Below, one piece after another: positions 38,701 to 50,828 of a stretch of 64,000 bases of DNA. Source of the DNA: Ifrita kowaldi (lineage: Eukaryota; Chordata; Aves; Passeriformes; Cinclosomatidae); assembly GCA_013398055.1 (NCBI GenBank), contig VZRS01014451.1:31007-95006 (forward strand), in the 5' to 3' direction. A program made the translations under genes and the position numbers. Position 1 is the first letter of the stretch. Each line of letters opens with the position of its first letter. The notes beneath the pieces were generated by a model that was given only the letters and a program-made list of their open reading frames with translations, was not told the origin of the DNA and ran no database searches.

Positions 38701-41700
38701 CTGATGCACTTTTAAGTAGACAGTATACCACAGCTCCCCTTCTGTAAACAGGTATTTTGCCCTTAGTAATACCTCCATCCCATGATTCCACTCATTGAGA
38801 ATCCAGGAGATACATGAATTGAGAAATAGCTGCTCCATAGGCCACAAGCCAAAAAAGCAGGAATGATGCAATATGATCATGACTTCACTGATTTTACAAA
38901 CTTCTTTAACCCTTTTTCATCCAAAAAAATTCCTTTCTGATGTGCTCTCAACAGGTAGCCAAAATACTGTAGCAATAACAACTCCAGCCAACTTTCTAGC
39001 TGCATAGTAAGCCTCAGATGGAGGATACTGAAGATGATGACAAAACAGCTATTTCATACATATTCATACTGGTATTCAGAGTGACAAGAGCTTGACAGCA
39101 TGTCATCTTAGTAGGCTGCATCGCTATTTATTTTTCTCCCTAATAGGAGGGTTGTGGATAAAGCATAAGCATTCTGCTTAGTAGAAATATATAAACTATC
39201 TCTACTTTCTGGTTAAACTGACTTAAAAAAATAGCAGCTGTTTTTGTTATTGGGATATGCCTCATGACTGAGGCCTTGGAATTTATAGTCACTGACAGGC
39301 ATTTAAAATTACACTTCAGAGTCCATTGCTCCCTTTTCTTTGTACTATTCAGCTCTACCAAAATAAAAGATTGGCTGCAATTTTCTTGTTTGGGATTCTC
39401 CTGATGGAGATCATCCTCCATGGAACTCAAAGCTAATTTTTACAGTAGGGATGGGAGCATTTTGGGGACCAGGAGGAGAGAAGCCAAGGTTCAGTGCACA
39501 GCTAATAACTAGTTAAGATGCACAGGGACTGCAGCCAGCAAATTTAGACTACAGCATGGTTGACCTAATCTGCATCATGGCTTGGGAGAAGATCAGGGAC
39601 TGCTGAAAGTTTCTCCAGCAGGGTCATTTCAACTTCACATTGCATGTACCTGATAAAGCACAGAATAAGGCATATTGAAGTAACACATTTATGCTCGCTA
39701 TACTTTTATCTTGATGCAGGACATAATATTTTAAGATCTTACACAAAACTAAGTGCAGATTTTCTGTTTTACTTGGTGCAAGATCCAGTGGCAAGAAATC
39801 ACTTGGGCACACAGAAATCTCCTATGTAGGGGAAGTCCTTGCCCTGGAAATTGGCAAAGCAGAATGAGTGCCATAAAGATGTGGCACAACTTGACAGCAG
39901 AGCAAAAACTTTAGTCTGAAGTAATAAAGGGGTCTCACTTTCATTTAGCCAAAGGATATTCAAATACCAAGTACATGAGGGAGCTGACTGAAACAGAAGA
40001 AAAAAGAAAAAAGCTCAATATATTGTCTACAGTACTTTAGCCAATTCCCACATTTCAGAAACAATCAGAATTTAAAAATGCCTCCAAGACAGTATATATA
40101 CACACACTATGTTTTTTTTCTGTATTCATCTTAGCTCTAAAAAAGAGAGACTTCAAAGAAAAATATTTTAAGGTCATATACATGCATAGCTAGAACCATT
40201 CAATGGAAAGATATCTGTGTTTACAAATCCCCTTACTTCCAGTGAGAAATCTAAAAAAGAGGCAACTATCTGAAGCTGTTATTTAATGTTCATAATTCCA
40301 CTGAAGCAAAGCAATTCTGAATATCAGATAAAACAGGAGAAAATTCATCTTTACTGCTGTACTGCTAGGTTATTAAAATGGAGATACACCTTTACTTGCA
40401 CTTGTTTGATGGGCTTTTACTTAAAAAGTCACAACCTCCTTTACAACAAATAATTCATACAACATTTCCACACACTGTAACTTGAAAACACAGCAAAACT
40501 ATCCAGAACAGAGGCTATTTAAGAACACTAAACGCTGATCAGTTTCCAAAAAATTTATCCTTTCTATCAGTGGATTAATAGGTAATCTGGGTATGCATTA
40601 GGCAGCTTAGCTTTATTTCCAACATCTTACTACTATTACTTACTCAATAGTTTTGTTTCTGCAAAAGGAACAAGCCAGTGAGAAACTTTTTGTGCAAATA
40701 AACAGAACACAGTTACATTCTGCTACATTATAGTACTGGAAATCTAGTTTCTATTAGTATCTTGCAGTTTTTTTTTAAAAAAAGACTCCTGTATTTAGAT
40801 AAAAATATTGTAACAGTTAAAATTAATCAGAAGCCAAGTTTTGTTTATGGAAAAGTTCCTGTAATTGCAGTAAGACCTGCACTTACACTGTCTCCCTTTA
40901 TCCAACCCTTCTAGTAACAGCATTTACTTCAAATCCCTGTTATTAAGCATTTCCAGTAGATTGGGTTGTTACAAAATGCAAGTTACTATAAAGTGACTGT
41001 AAAACTGAGCTGTCTGTTCTCTGAGGGCAGCCATCTGGGCTTGTTTATGTTTTCAACTTTGTGGAACAGGGAGTTGCTCTGTTAGAGATGGGACACCCTC
41101 GGGAAGGAAGTATCCCACAGAGCACTGTCTGCCTCTAGCTATGCATACAGATTCTGTTTCATTTCAGCCACAATTTCAAAAGACTATTCAACAACTACAA
41201 GTAAAGCATTTGGAAAAAATAGTAAGCTGAAACTCAGACTCTTACAGAAACATCTACCAAGAGACTGCGGTGGGCGTAAGAGGGGAAGTTACTCCTGACA
41301 TACGACTAAGGAACAGGCTTACTTCTGCATAAAGTAACAAGGACAATGACAGCCTGTTTTCGGAAGTTGAGTGCATTTAAAAGATTGTTATTCAATTAAG
41401 GCTCAGGCACAGTGTATTTTCTGAACCGTCACACTGAATTCAGACAACCATTATTCAAAGCGAGTACCGATGGCAGTATTTGACTCACAGGAAACTAGGA
41501 AAAATCCCTAACAGTTTTTAGCCAGCTTCCTTAAAGAGGACAGTTGTATAATTTGGAGGGTTTGGTTGTTAAAAATACTTCAGCAGTTTCCATTGTAATT
41601 TTATACAAGTAAGAACCTTCGTCATGATTTGTGTTTCAAAATAAAAGTCTTACATTTTGGCTAGCTTTGATAAAACTGCCTAAGATTTACTGTAAGTCAA

Positions 41701-41910
41701 ACAAGACAAAACTAAGTTAAATCCTGTTCCTTCTTATTTCAAAATAGTAAAGATACAGCATAAAAAAATACCTTCTAAAGTAAAATCCAGCAACACATAT
41801 TCATAAGCAGAATCCGTCTTTGTTTCAACTTGTGGTCTCTTCAGGGTAGAAAAGATTTTCCCAGGACTGCTATCATCTGGGTCTTCCAGCTTTCTCAGTC
41901 CGCACCCCAT
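14489..41910 (-). CDS. RFTN2: RFTN2 (raftlin-2), complete, nine coding exons
   Basis: Raftlin-2 is a raftlin-family protein of the inner plasma-membrane leaflet. The family is linked to lipid rafts and to uptake of TLR ligands. Nine exons join in frame: 41910-41772, 36889-36706, 34829-34718, 32767-32455, 29529-29329, 26998-26877, 25759-25656, 19180-19102 and 14758-14489. They total 1524 nt, or 507 residues, close to the mammalian length of about 500. The start MGCGLRKLED has Gly2 for N-myristoylation and Cys3 for palmitoylation, sits in a strong Kozak context (GCCATGG) and matches the mammalian start. The core (DYGPLLHTLAEFGW, ELTTFYYKQGLSL) and the C-terminus (DDGQFDQEDGVTQVTCM) are highly conserved. 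The part from exon 4 (Ser/Glu-rich) is the most divergent. No signal peptide or membrane segment was seen. The coding span is 27 kb. Confidence 0.97.
14759..19101 (-). other. RFTN2 intron 8
   Basis: A GC-richer patch at 15230-15460 is open on both strands for 90-100 codons without a recognisable protein. Positions 16700-16785 are an A/C-rich low-complexity tract of short C runs separated by A runs. Nothing else was recognised. Confidence 0.5.
19102..19180 (-). CDS. RFTN2: RFTN2 coding exon 8
   Basis: Acceptor AAATTTTAG precedes (S)EGNLATKQVIFLQRPVMW. The exon ends SAVQTPE at donor GTGAGT, phase 0. Confidence 0.95.
19181..25655 (-). other. RFTN2 intron 7, the longest RFTN2 intron
   Basis: About 6.5 kb, AT-rich. 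It holds the inverted repeat at 23552-23594, a T run near 21971-21982 and A runs near 24911 and 25027. No gene or intact mobile element was recognised. Confidence 0.6.
23552..23594. repeat. Imperfect hairpin with 18-bp perfect palindromic core
   Basis: AATTCCTAATTAGGAATT at 23565-23582 is its own reverse complement. Eight-base arms, CTTATGAA at 23552-23559 and TTCATAAG at 23587-23594, pair outside it, leaving a small internal loop of 5 and 4 bases. The core holds a TAATTA homeodomain-type element. Confidence 0.85.
25656..25759 (-). CDS. RFTN2: RFTN2 coding exon 7
   Basis: Acceptor TTAATGTAG precedes GCEIKTDYGPLLHTLAEFGW. The exon ends PTPIVRHD plus AG at donor GTACCC. Confidence 0.96.
26877..26998 (-). 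CDS. RFTN2: RFTN2 coding exon 6
   Basis: Acceptor TATTCACAG precedes (G)DYLPKSLEGLFIYEEEG. The exon ends VVEQWTVIE at donor GTAAAT, phase 0. Confidence 0.96.
26999..29328 (-). other. RFTN2 intron 5
   Basis: About 2.3 kb. Two AT-rich open stretches (27026-27316 and 28774-29046) have composition typical of chance frames. No feature was recognised. Confidence 0.5.
29329..29529 (-). CDS. RFTN2: RFTN2 coding exon 5
   Basis: Acceptor CTCTCCTTAG precedes (D)KLYTVFNVFDDDSTCW. The exon ends DSFVHWETSK plus one base at donor GTGAGT. Confidence 0.96.
30048..30065. repeat. 18-bp perfect palindrome
   Basis: CTTGGTATTAATACCAAG equals its own reverse complement. It resembles a two-half-site element (CTTGG and CCAAG around TATTAATA), but no bound factor is established. 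Confidence 0.8.
32312..32334. repeat. Alternating purine-pyrimidine tract
   Basis: Twenty-three bases strictly alternate purine and pyrimidine (ATATGCATGCATAT followed by GCATATGTA). The first 14 are a perfect palindrome. Such tracts can adopt Z-DNA or cruciform structure; no function is claimed. Confidence 0.75.
32455..32767 (-). CDS. RFTN2: RFTN2 coding exon 4 (variable acidic/Ser-rich region)
   Basis: Acceptor GTATTGCAG precedes VNEAAKRGKKFVGFV. The exon ends SPSKPRKGD plus one base at donor GTAATA. It has 313 nt and its middle is the least conserved part of the protein, with the conserved island NWNEGTLSGHSSESG. Confidence 0.95.
32768..34717 (-). other. RFTN2 intron 3
   Basis: About 1.95 kb of AT-rich intron between exons 3 and 4. 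Nothing recognisable was seen beyond short chance open frames. Confidence 0.5.
34718..34829 (-). CDS. RFTN2: RFTN2 coding exon 3
   Basis: Acceptor GTGTTCTAG precedes (S)QKHAAPRGQRHPRLVIEEC. The exon ends VVKELLEK at donor GTAATG, phase 0. Confidence 0.95.
34830..36705 (-). other. RFTN2 intron 2
   Basis: About 1.9 kb of AT-rich intron. It contains the perfect 11-bp stem hairpin at 35263-35289; nothing else was recognised. Confidence 0.5.
35263..35289. repeat. Perfect short hairpin in RFTN2 intron 2
   Basis: CTGCTTTAGTT at 35263-35273 and AACTAAAGCAG at 35279-35289 are exact reverse complements around the loop TTTCT. The stem is shorter than a typical pre-miRNA. Confidence 0.85.
36706..36889 (-). 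CDS. RFTN2: RFTN2 coding exon 2
   Basis: Acceptor GCTTTTTAG precedes (A)SSNPEVIRISSVLD. The exon ends VVLSRLKL plus AG at donor GTAACA. It has 184 nt, phase 1 in and phase 2 out. Confidence 0.95.
36890..41771 (-). other. RFTN2 intron 1
   Basis: About 4.9 kb, AT-rich, with scattered open frames under 100 codons and no recognisable protein. A short AC/AT-rich run occurs near 40092-40108. No intact mobile element was seen. Confidence 0.5.
41772..41910 (-). CDS. RFTN2: RFTN2 coding exon 1
   Basis: The exon starts MGCGLRKLEDPDDSSPGK, with the dual acylation site at Gly2/Cys3. It ends LLDFTLE plus one base at donor GTATTT. Confidence 0.96.
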
Positions 41911-42330
41911 GGCAAGATCTGCAAATGATTAAGTCGCAGGAAAAGGTGGGGGGAGCAGCAAGATCTGTCGTTCTTACTACAGGACAAAAAAAGGAACCAA
42001 ATAATTCCCCTTGATTTTTTTTTTCTATTAGCTGTAAATCCAAATAGAGAAAAAGTCCAGTCCCCAAACCAAAAAGCAAAGGTACTTTCCATTCATTTTT
42101 AATATAGCAGCAGTAAGCTTGTGATGATTTCAAGCTGCGAACTTGGTTAAGAGTAGGCTTGATTTCGCAGCAACATTAGAGCTGCTCCAAACTAGCAGAG
42201 ATTTTTCCATGCCACGTCAATTTACAGCCAGCCCCTATCAGTGCTCTCTTGCAGAGGACACCAATAGTGCTTTGTTTGTCCTTCTAGACTGACCGGGTGA
42301 GGGGGGGCAAGGGGGGAAGAAGAACTGAAA
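41911..42330 (-). promoter_or_regulatory. RFTN2: RFTN2 5' UTR/promoter region with likely splice acceptor and G-rich tract
   Basis: On the - strand TTAATCATTTGCAG immediately precedes ATCTTGCCATGG, a good 3' splice site eight bases before the start codon. The 5' UTR is therefore probably spliced from an upstream non-coding exon. At 42295-42316 the + strand has G runs of 3, 7 and 6 bases, and the - strand is the matching pyrimidine tract. There is no CpG island. The transcription start cannot be placed from sequence alone. Confidence 0.45.
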
Positions 42331-45300
42331 AAGAAAGTTAGAGAGAAACTTGCCTGTCACTACTTACCTCCAGAAGTTCCCAACAGCAGTAGAAAGTCAG
42401 AGAGGAAAAAAGCAAGTTAGTCAGAATGAAAGAATGAGAAAAGAGCCTCAACATGGTTGGAGACAAAAATCACTTCCAGAAAGGAAGTCAGCTTCAAGAG
42501 GAAATTGCTTCTGGCATCTCAAAGGGTAGAAAGGCAAATGAAAAGCTGTTCGGTCCTTATTTTAGATTTCAGAGTTGGCTCCTATTTCCTTTCTACAGGG
42601 ACTTTCTTTCAGAGAAAAAAAACCAACACGAACACAGTGTAAGAGCATAAAAGTATGTAGTAATTTCTTGTCCAGAAAAATCAATAAGAATCATCATCAT
42701 GAAAATTAACTTATGTAACTGGTTTTGAAAAACACCAAAAAGATTACACTGAAATATTCCTCATTTCAAATGGGAAAGACTTTTTCAACACTGTATGTGA
42801 AAAAAGTTACAAAACTTTGTTTTCCATTACTCCTGGATATTGAACAAACAGAATCCTTTTCTCCTCTGTTAAACTGACCTGAGCTGGTACAGCCACAGAC
42901 TTTCAACACTGCTTTCTATGTAAACTTTTCTTTAGCTCCTAAAAATTCAGTATAATTTTAAGGGCTCTCATTACTCTTCTATTAACTATTGCAAGTCACT
43001 TGTAACTGTGTTACACCTGATGCAGACCACAATAATGCATAGGGAAAAAAAAAGGAACACTGAATTATCTTCTAAAGCCCTGCTACTCCCAGGATGAACT
43101 GTTAGAAATTTGCCTTTTTCTTTTGAGACTCCATCTAAACAAATTAAGAGTCATCCAGAGAAAAGCAAAGATTCATAACACTGTTTTAGATTATATGAAC
43201 TGCACATTTAAATTCAAAAGGCTTTTCTGCTTTTCTCTCACTGAAATAAATATACCTTATTAAAAAAGCTAATATTTTTTAGAATAAATAGCACCAAGTT
43301 AGACATAAACTATTTGTGGGTTTCTGTTCTACTGCAAGCAAAGTGATCTAACTTTTTATTAAAGCAACTTACCAGGAACGATAAGTCTAGAAACTACAAC
43401 CCTTTGAAATACACATGATAGACTGAAGTCACTTAATTCTGGAAAAAAACTTAAAAATCACTTAGTGCAGAGCCTAGAACTGAAGCTCTAATTCTTGCAG
43501 TCTTTAAACAAGCTCCCAGGTGATGAAACAGAAAGGAAACCCTCAAGCGTTGTCTTCTTGATTAAAACCTAGGAAAACATATCAAATATGCAGAATTCTT
43601 CATCTTCCTGCATGTCCTCTGACACAGAAATTGCTCCCAAACACTACTTTTTTCTCAGTAAACGTTATCCCTGAACTGTTGCCATATCAGCCATACACAT
43701 AAACTGTCCACTCAACCTTGAGAATCCAGCTGCTTCATTCTACACATCCCTTAAGATTCATTGTAACTGCTTGTATAAAGCCATAGCATGACTAAGATAG
43801 CTGCAAGTAAAACAGCTTTTTGCAGCACTAGTCCAGTTGCCAGCAGGCTGCTTTTTCATCTTTCTTTAACTTCAAATAGCTACATTTTTAGTGAGGCCAT
43901 TTTGAACACATATTTTGAACTCTTCGTGACAGGGCTTACACAATATTACAACCCTCTCACCAAGACAGGACTTTCCACAGTATAAACAAACTCTTACAAC
44001 ACCACAAGGAATCACAGCTACAGATAAAAGCAATGGTCCATATTTTGTGCAATCCTAGATTCGTATAAGCAGTTAATAAATTTCAAGTTGGAAGTCAGTC
44101 AACAGCTGTCATTGCAGACTTGACTCAAGTTGCTAACCTCAACCAATGAAACTAAAGGTCCCACAGACCAAAATAAAGAAAACAAAACAAAATCAGCAAG
44201 AATGTGCAGCATCCCCCACAGGAGTTCAAAACTGCATCAAGACACTTGAATGACTCAGGAGAGACACAGCATCACAAGATTCTTAAGATTCAAGAGCTGC
44301 TTAAAGAGCTGCAATTTCCTGTTGCAAAGTGGATGTAAACTACAAAACAATCTATTTTCAGTGACCCAAAATGCAAAGGCTCTGGGAACTGTTATCAGAG
44401 AAGAGCAAATCCCTAAAACTACACTGTGATTCACTGGCATGTTGTATTTACAGTACTCCTTCTGAAAGGGCATGTGACTCCTTCACTGAAGCTTGGTACA
44501 ATTTTTAGACTTTAAAGTAGGCAAAGACAGTCAGACAAAGGACCAATGAGTCCAAAGGAACTTTGCCTCCATGGAAGGCTTTCAGGATCCCCCAACAGTT
44601 TTTATTCTGATTAAATGGAAAAATGATATAAAGACAGCAAGAGTAGCACACCAATAGGAATGTGTGTCCCGTGCTGAGTTACTGGCTGCCTGTTGGCAAC
44701 ACAGGGTGAGAGCAGCAGCAGCTCTGCACAGCAGCTTTGACCACACTGTGAGACAAACGAGCCTTGCTGTCTACCCACACCTCAGGGCTGTTTTCCTCCT
44801 CTTGCTCATGATATGCTTCGTTCCCTCTTGTCTGAGGGAGGTTTGAAAACTTTCGTGCAGGAGGCATTTTTGTTTTCCTTGTTACATTACTAGGCTTACT
44901 GAACCAAAGGACACCATCCCGTGCTTGAAACTGCAGTTTGGAAATAGATGTGCCCCTGTTCCTGACTCTGGGCTAAGCTGCAATCAACACAACTGACAGC
45001 CAGGGCAGGCTCTCTGTCTATGGCCTTGGTGCCAAACACAACTGGTACTGGCACCCCTTTTTGATGAAATCTCCCTTGCTAGAATTGTGAAGACAACACT
45101 TCTTGGGGGTTGGAATATCTGTGACAAACCCATCTGAACACAAAGCCTATCTACAAGAACACCTTCCCTTCTCCAAAACCCAGTATGATCTGCATAAGCC
45201 ATTTAATAATGCAGTTTAAACATTTCCTCCCCCATTACCTTAGGAGATCAACAACGGGAGATAGTACTTAATCATCTGAGCTCCCTTTTGGCTAAAATCA

Positions 45301-48300
45301 TGAAGTGTAAGGAAAATTATGACAAAAATGCAAGTACACCAAAGATGTTCCTTGTCTGTATGCACAATATCTAAACCAAAGCTCAAGGAAGATCCTAAAT
45401 TACTGAATCTGCAGTTCAGTCACTATACCAGCATCCATACCAAATGTTATCTTAAAGAGAACCCTGTCTCTCTCTCATTAAGATACTGGCTAGTCAGTTA
45501 AAAGCAACAGGAATCATATTGCTTTAATGCTACATTAACTTCAAAAATAATCAAAAGCAGCAGTATTATAACTTTAAATTTCAAAATATAAATCACAGAC
45601 TTTGTGAAAGGGCTATAGAATTAAAGGTCTATCACAACCAGGACACAACTCCTGCACAATCTCATGATTTAGAACTGGATGAAGAGTCCAAGACGAGAAC
45701 ATGTCCCATCTTCCAGTCTGTTAGGCCACTGGGAAAACACCACTAGTCTGGGCAGCTTGTATCACTGAATTTATTCCAGGTAAGCTCATCAGTGAAAAAT
45801 TTGGAGTAAATAACCTTCTCACAAGTGTACCACCAGTAAAGATCCATTCCTCTTCTCAAGGTTGATGTAGTGAGCAGCAGAAATGCAAATACTTTAAACT
45901 TCTACCAATTACCTAAACAATATGTTATTATCATTATTAATAAAGATTTCACTAGGACCAAAACTGACTCAATGCAAAATAGAAGGGATAACTTCCTCTG
46001 ACAAAGTTGAAACGCAAAATATTTGGACCAAGCACATTTCCTACTCAGGTTGGAATGTTTGCATGCTCATAAAGGATATATTGAAAAAAAAAGTTAAAAA
46101 ACATCAGCATTATTATTGGCTATACATCAGTCATCACTGACACAATGTTTTTAAACAGAGGACACAGACATTAATAAGAAACAAGGCAGCAGATTACAAA
46201 GATGCTAAATTAGTCAGATTTCTTCAGAACCTGAGGGTATTGGAACAGCTACAGGACTCAGAAAATAAGACTTTTAAAACCCCTAAATATTAATAACCTC
46301 AAATTGCAACATTTTTGAACTTCAGTTCCTCTTTGAACTTTTTTTCAGGCTTACTTCCTTTGTTTTACAACTCAAAGCAAATGTAAAGTTTTTGCTTGAG
46401 GGAGGATAATGACAGAAAAAGCAAAAAAGCTTCCATCAGAATAATTCTGCAGCTCAGTTGTCAAATATTTTTCACATCCCCATTCCCAAGAGCAATTACT
46501 TCAACTAAAACACTAACATTTCTTTCTTTTTTCTCTAGAATGATTTGATTTAAAGATACTTACAAAGTAGCAGGGTTGCATTCTGAAGGCTCTGGGGTTT
46601 GGAAATTTGGTTTTTTCTTCAGCCCAATTTTTTTTCCTTTGAAGGAAGAGTTTTGTGAATGTGACAGGAACACTCTTGTTAAACATGTTAACTTGAGCAG
46701 AAAAGCCAGCTTTTTCTGCTGTAAGTTTTAACTTATATGTTCTAAAAATAATGAACAGAGATGACAACAGTTTGCTTTTGCAGTCATTAAAACATAGTTT
46801 AATGATCAAAGTTTAATTCCATTTTTTCACGTTCTTCTAAACCCATATTTAAACTCTGATACTACAATAAACAAAAGTTACAATCCAAACAGTAAATATA
46901 GACCAGTTGGAACTAAACTCGTAGCTACCAACTCAGAACTTTACCAGAAATCCAAAACTACAGAAGCATGTTTATTATTGCTGTATTACCAGCAGTTTCA
47001 ATAAAAGAGCTTTCAATTTCTAAAATGGTTAACAGTTCTCTAAAATGAGATCTGCAAATTTTTTAAACTTTTTTTGCTGTGCATCCACAGTGTCTCACTT
47101 ATCAAGGCAGTAGTAAGTGTATCATCTGTATCTCCAATACAGTATCAAACACAGCCATATGTTAGCCACCAACTAAACCCACATATTCTAGAATGAAACT
47201 GGATGGTCTAGATCTGGATTTTCTGTATAGCAGCTATACAAGGATTAGTGTGCAGGACTGCACACATGGCACTGTATTCTGGATCCTTAAAATAAGGATT
47301 TAAGCTGAATATTTTTTTATTTCAATAGGAAACTTGGGAAGTTTTTATACCAGGTGAATTCAACCTACTGTAGTACTTCAACATTACACAGCCACAAACC
47401 TATTTCACAAAAAAAAAAAAAAAAGCTATTCTGCAGCCATACAACTTTTCACATTTTATAACTATGTTAAACAGAGAAAAACATTTCAAGAGAGCCATGT
47501 GTTCTGCTAGTTTCTGCTAAGTTACTACTGGAATGCAGTTTACTCAGTGACTTACTAGCTATTTTGGAAAATCAGTTTCAGAATACAAAGAATTGCCAAT
47601 TTAAAATGAAAACTGTAAGTGGTTTTTCAAGGATAATGAATGGACTTCTGATGCGTAAGATCTGAAGTAGCAGGAACCAAAAATGCTAGTGAACTAGAGA
47701 ATTCTACTTTATTTTAAAAAAAAAATATATATATAAAATACAGGAGAAACAGAACTTCAGTAACTTTCTGCCTGTCCACAGGTTTTCATCCAGTGTTAAT
47801 CAAATAGAGAATGCTAGAACTAACCTTCTGCAATGGAAATGTAACATTAAGCAGATAGCAGTTGCTAGAAATACTGTAACAGCTAGCTCAGTAGAAAACA
47901 GAAGATACCAACCAGTTCTCTTAAATTCTAAGGGGCAGAAGCCAGAAAATTAACTTATTTTGCTCATGTGTGAATGTGACAGCCAATACATAAGGATGAT
48001 TTGCTTCATGTGTGTGAAGCCTTAGAATTATCAATGGGAACTGCAAAAGGCCAAAGACAACGTGACCCTTTCTCCAACCCCCCAAATCCTCATTTGAAGA
48101 TCTGCAGTTAACTAAATTACTTCTGTTTACAGCATGGGAATCTCCACATTCTGGAAATCCCAACTAGCAGAATAGTACTGTGCAGTGTAAAGGAACAAGA
48201 AGTCATGGATGCTGGAACATCAAAATAGCACAACTGCAGGCACTGAGGAAATGTAGTTCTTCCTCAGCACAAATACAGTTCATCTACAGGGATTCACAAA

Positions 48301-49306
48301 GGTAAGTCAGTTACATCTCAACTGTGCCTACAGAGACATTCAACTCCTGAAAGGTTGGTTCAGTCACTGCTGTCTGATGTCATGCCATCACTCTTGGCAA
48401 GCATTCCAAAGAAAGATGAGCTACAATATAAATGAAAAGGCCTCAGTATTTCAACAGCGACTGCGAGTTCCTGGAAGAAAACCAATATTCAGAGCTACTT
48501 GGTTTCTTCTCGGTCTCTCACATCAAAACAAAGCTTTGTTAAGACCTAAAGATACAATCCTAACTAAAACTACCTCCAGACTGATGTTACACACCCCACA
48601 GTGAAGCTCTGCAGGGATAGTTAAGTGCCTGACACTGAATATCCTTACAAACAATCAAGTTCACATGCAAGTAAAAAGAAAGTGAGGGATCTTTGAAGCA
48701 AAGGCCATGGGATCAACTCATTATCAACAATCTAACATCTGCACCAACTAAGAGAAAATAAACTACATTTTGTGAGTGTCTGGAATAGAGCCACAATCTG
48801 ATGACATGTGACTGCACAGTATTTGTACACTTTCAAGCAATTAGTTCAACAGACATCCCTCTAAGCACTCTTCTTTTAAGTTAGTACTAACTGTAAAATT
48901 TACTTCTTGAATCTCTGATGCATTATTAAAAACAGGCAAGTCACATTTGATAAACAAAGTGCAGATTCCAAATATAAGGGCTTGGGACTAAATCTCCAGA
49001 ATCCTGGGTAAAATGTGCATTTCATGACACAAGAAATAAGGCTCTACAAGAACACAATCTTTCTTTGGCACCTTCAGAGACAAAACTTCATTAAAAAATA
49101 TTTACTATGTAAAAATTCTTCCATGGAAATGTATTATGGCTTTGATGAGCCAAGATTTTGGTGATATATCTGTATTGATGAGTTCCAAAATATGAAAATT
49201 AAACAGAACTGGACAGATGTGTTTAGTGGTGCAGATTTGCTCAGAAACATGAGAACTTACAACAGATGAGTAGTTCCCCCTTCAAAAATAGGCTGAGCTC
49301 TACACA

Positions 49307-49348
49307 TATCAAAAAATAGTATCTATAAAATATACTATTTTTTTGATA
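49307..49348. repeat. AT-rich hairpin in RFTN2-BOLL spacer
   Basis: The left arm TATCAAAAAATAGTAT (49307-49322) pairs with the right arm at 49332-49348 apart from one bulged T, around a 9-base loop. It could be a cruciform-forming AT element or a relic of a small inverted-repeat transposon. Confidence 0.85.
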
Positions 49349-50828
49349 CTTAGTGGTAAAACAATCCACTACAGCTGCTACAGCAATAAATTGCTAAAAA
49401 GAGAAACTATTAAGATTATATTGGTGTAGATTTTCCTACCTAGCAGAAGGTGCAAAGTCACTTGAGGAAACTTGCAACCAAGACATGGCATCTCCTTTCA
49501 TAACAATTTCAAAACAGCATAAAACCAGAACTGGACTCCAACTCCCTTCCTGGACAACACCATAAAGCACTATTGAACACTAGAATAATCTTTAAAGAGA
49601 TTTACACATCATACATGGATTATTCACTGACTACAATGCCCATTTGGCAAGATCTCTGAATGATTAAAAGGAAAAAAGTAGCAACAAAAATCCACACACG
49701 AAGAAAACCCCCAAATTACTACAAAACAGATAAAAATTGAACAGTTGAAGGATATTTTACATCCATAAAATAAAGACTTCAGTGCTGCAGAAGCAATAAG
49801 CCATAGCTTGTACTCCTGTAACTACAGAGGCTGTAATTTTCAACATCTGGGGAATCTGACATTCATAATGAATAGAAGGAACCCTAGGAGGTAAGAGAAG
49901 AAACAAAAACAAAACCCAACCAACCAAATAAAAAACTCACCACCAACAAAAAAGAAAATTAACATCCTGAAATTGAGGAAAAAATAGTATTTCATCTCAA
50001 TTTGTGATACCGCCAGGGAGTTCCCTATTTTCATACAGGCAACAGAAAATGCCAAGGAAGCAAAGAGAAGTTTCCAATGGTTTTTCTAATTCAAGTAGTC
50101 AACTCTTGCCTTTTTCTATAGCTAAAAACATACTATAAAACCAAATGTATATGCAAGAAAAACATTAGGATGAGAACAAATAATTATTAAACTTGGGGTC
50201 CAAATTTTATTTTAAAAAGTTATTACTGCAAACACTAAAATGATACACAAGTAAAACACCTTATAAAAGTAGAAAATACTGATAGCAAAAAAAAAAAAAG
50301 CTAGACAAATTGTTTTGGAATGGAAATGAAATTCACATAGATTTAAATAATCAGATTTTATCCACAGCACAGAAATGCTGTCAGTATGTGGCAAAATGGC
50401 TTCAACTTTGTAACTAACATATCTTCCAAGTTTATGTAACCCAGAAATTAAAGGTGATGTTACCCCTTTAGCAGAAGTACACTGGCTTTCAATCTGGGTT
50501 GGTAACTGGAATACATACAAGTAGGCTGTGTTTCAGAAATCACCCTTTTGTCCTGTAACAGGGTTTCTATTAAGAAAGGAAGTGCAGGGATAAAATTATT
50601 ATTTCACATGTTTTTACCTGACCAAACTACAAAATTTCATGTTATTACCTGACAAAAAGTAGTGGTATTTTAACTGGGAAACCTGCAGGGAACTGTCAGA
50701 AGTTAGGAAGAATGTACCCTCCCTGTGATAGGTATGTTAGCAAAATACATGGCTAAAAAACCCAGTGTTTTACAGCATCTGTAGAAGGTAGTGTAAAATT
50801 TTATCTTCCATTCTGTAATCTTTTCTAG

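Noticed and set aside
41873..42133. 86-codon - strand frame overlapping RFTN2 exon 1
   Set aside because: It is in another frame from the conserved MGCGLRKLED start and crosses the likely splice acceptor, so it is a shadow of exon 1 and upstream intron.
44679..44867. 62-codon - strand frame beginning MPPARKFSNLPQ in the spacer
   Set aside because: The start is hydrophilic and looked gene-like, but there is no recognisable family, no convincing splice partner, and overlapping frames of similar length exist on the other strand.
47409..47424. Poly(A) tract as a sign of a processed pseudogene
   Set aside because: No coding relic precedes it and no flanking duplication is visible; it is simple sequence.
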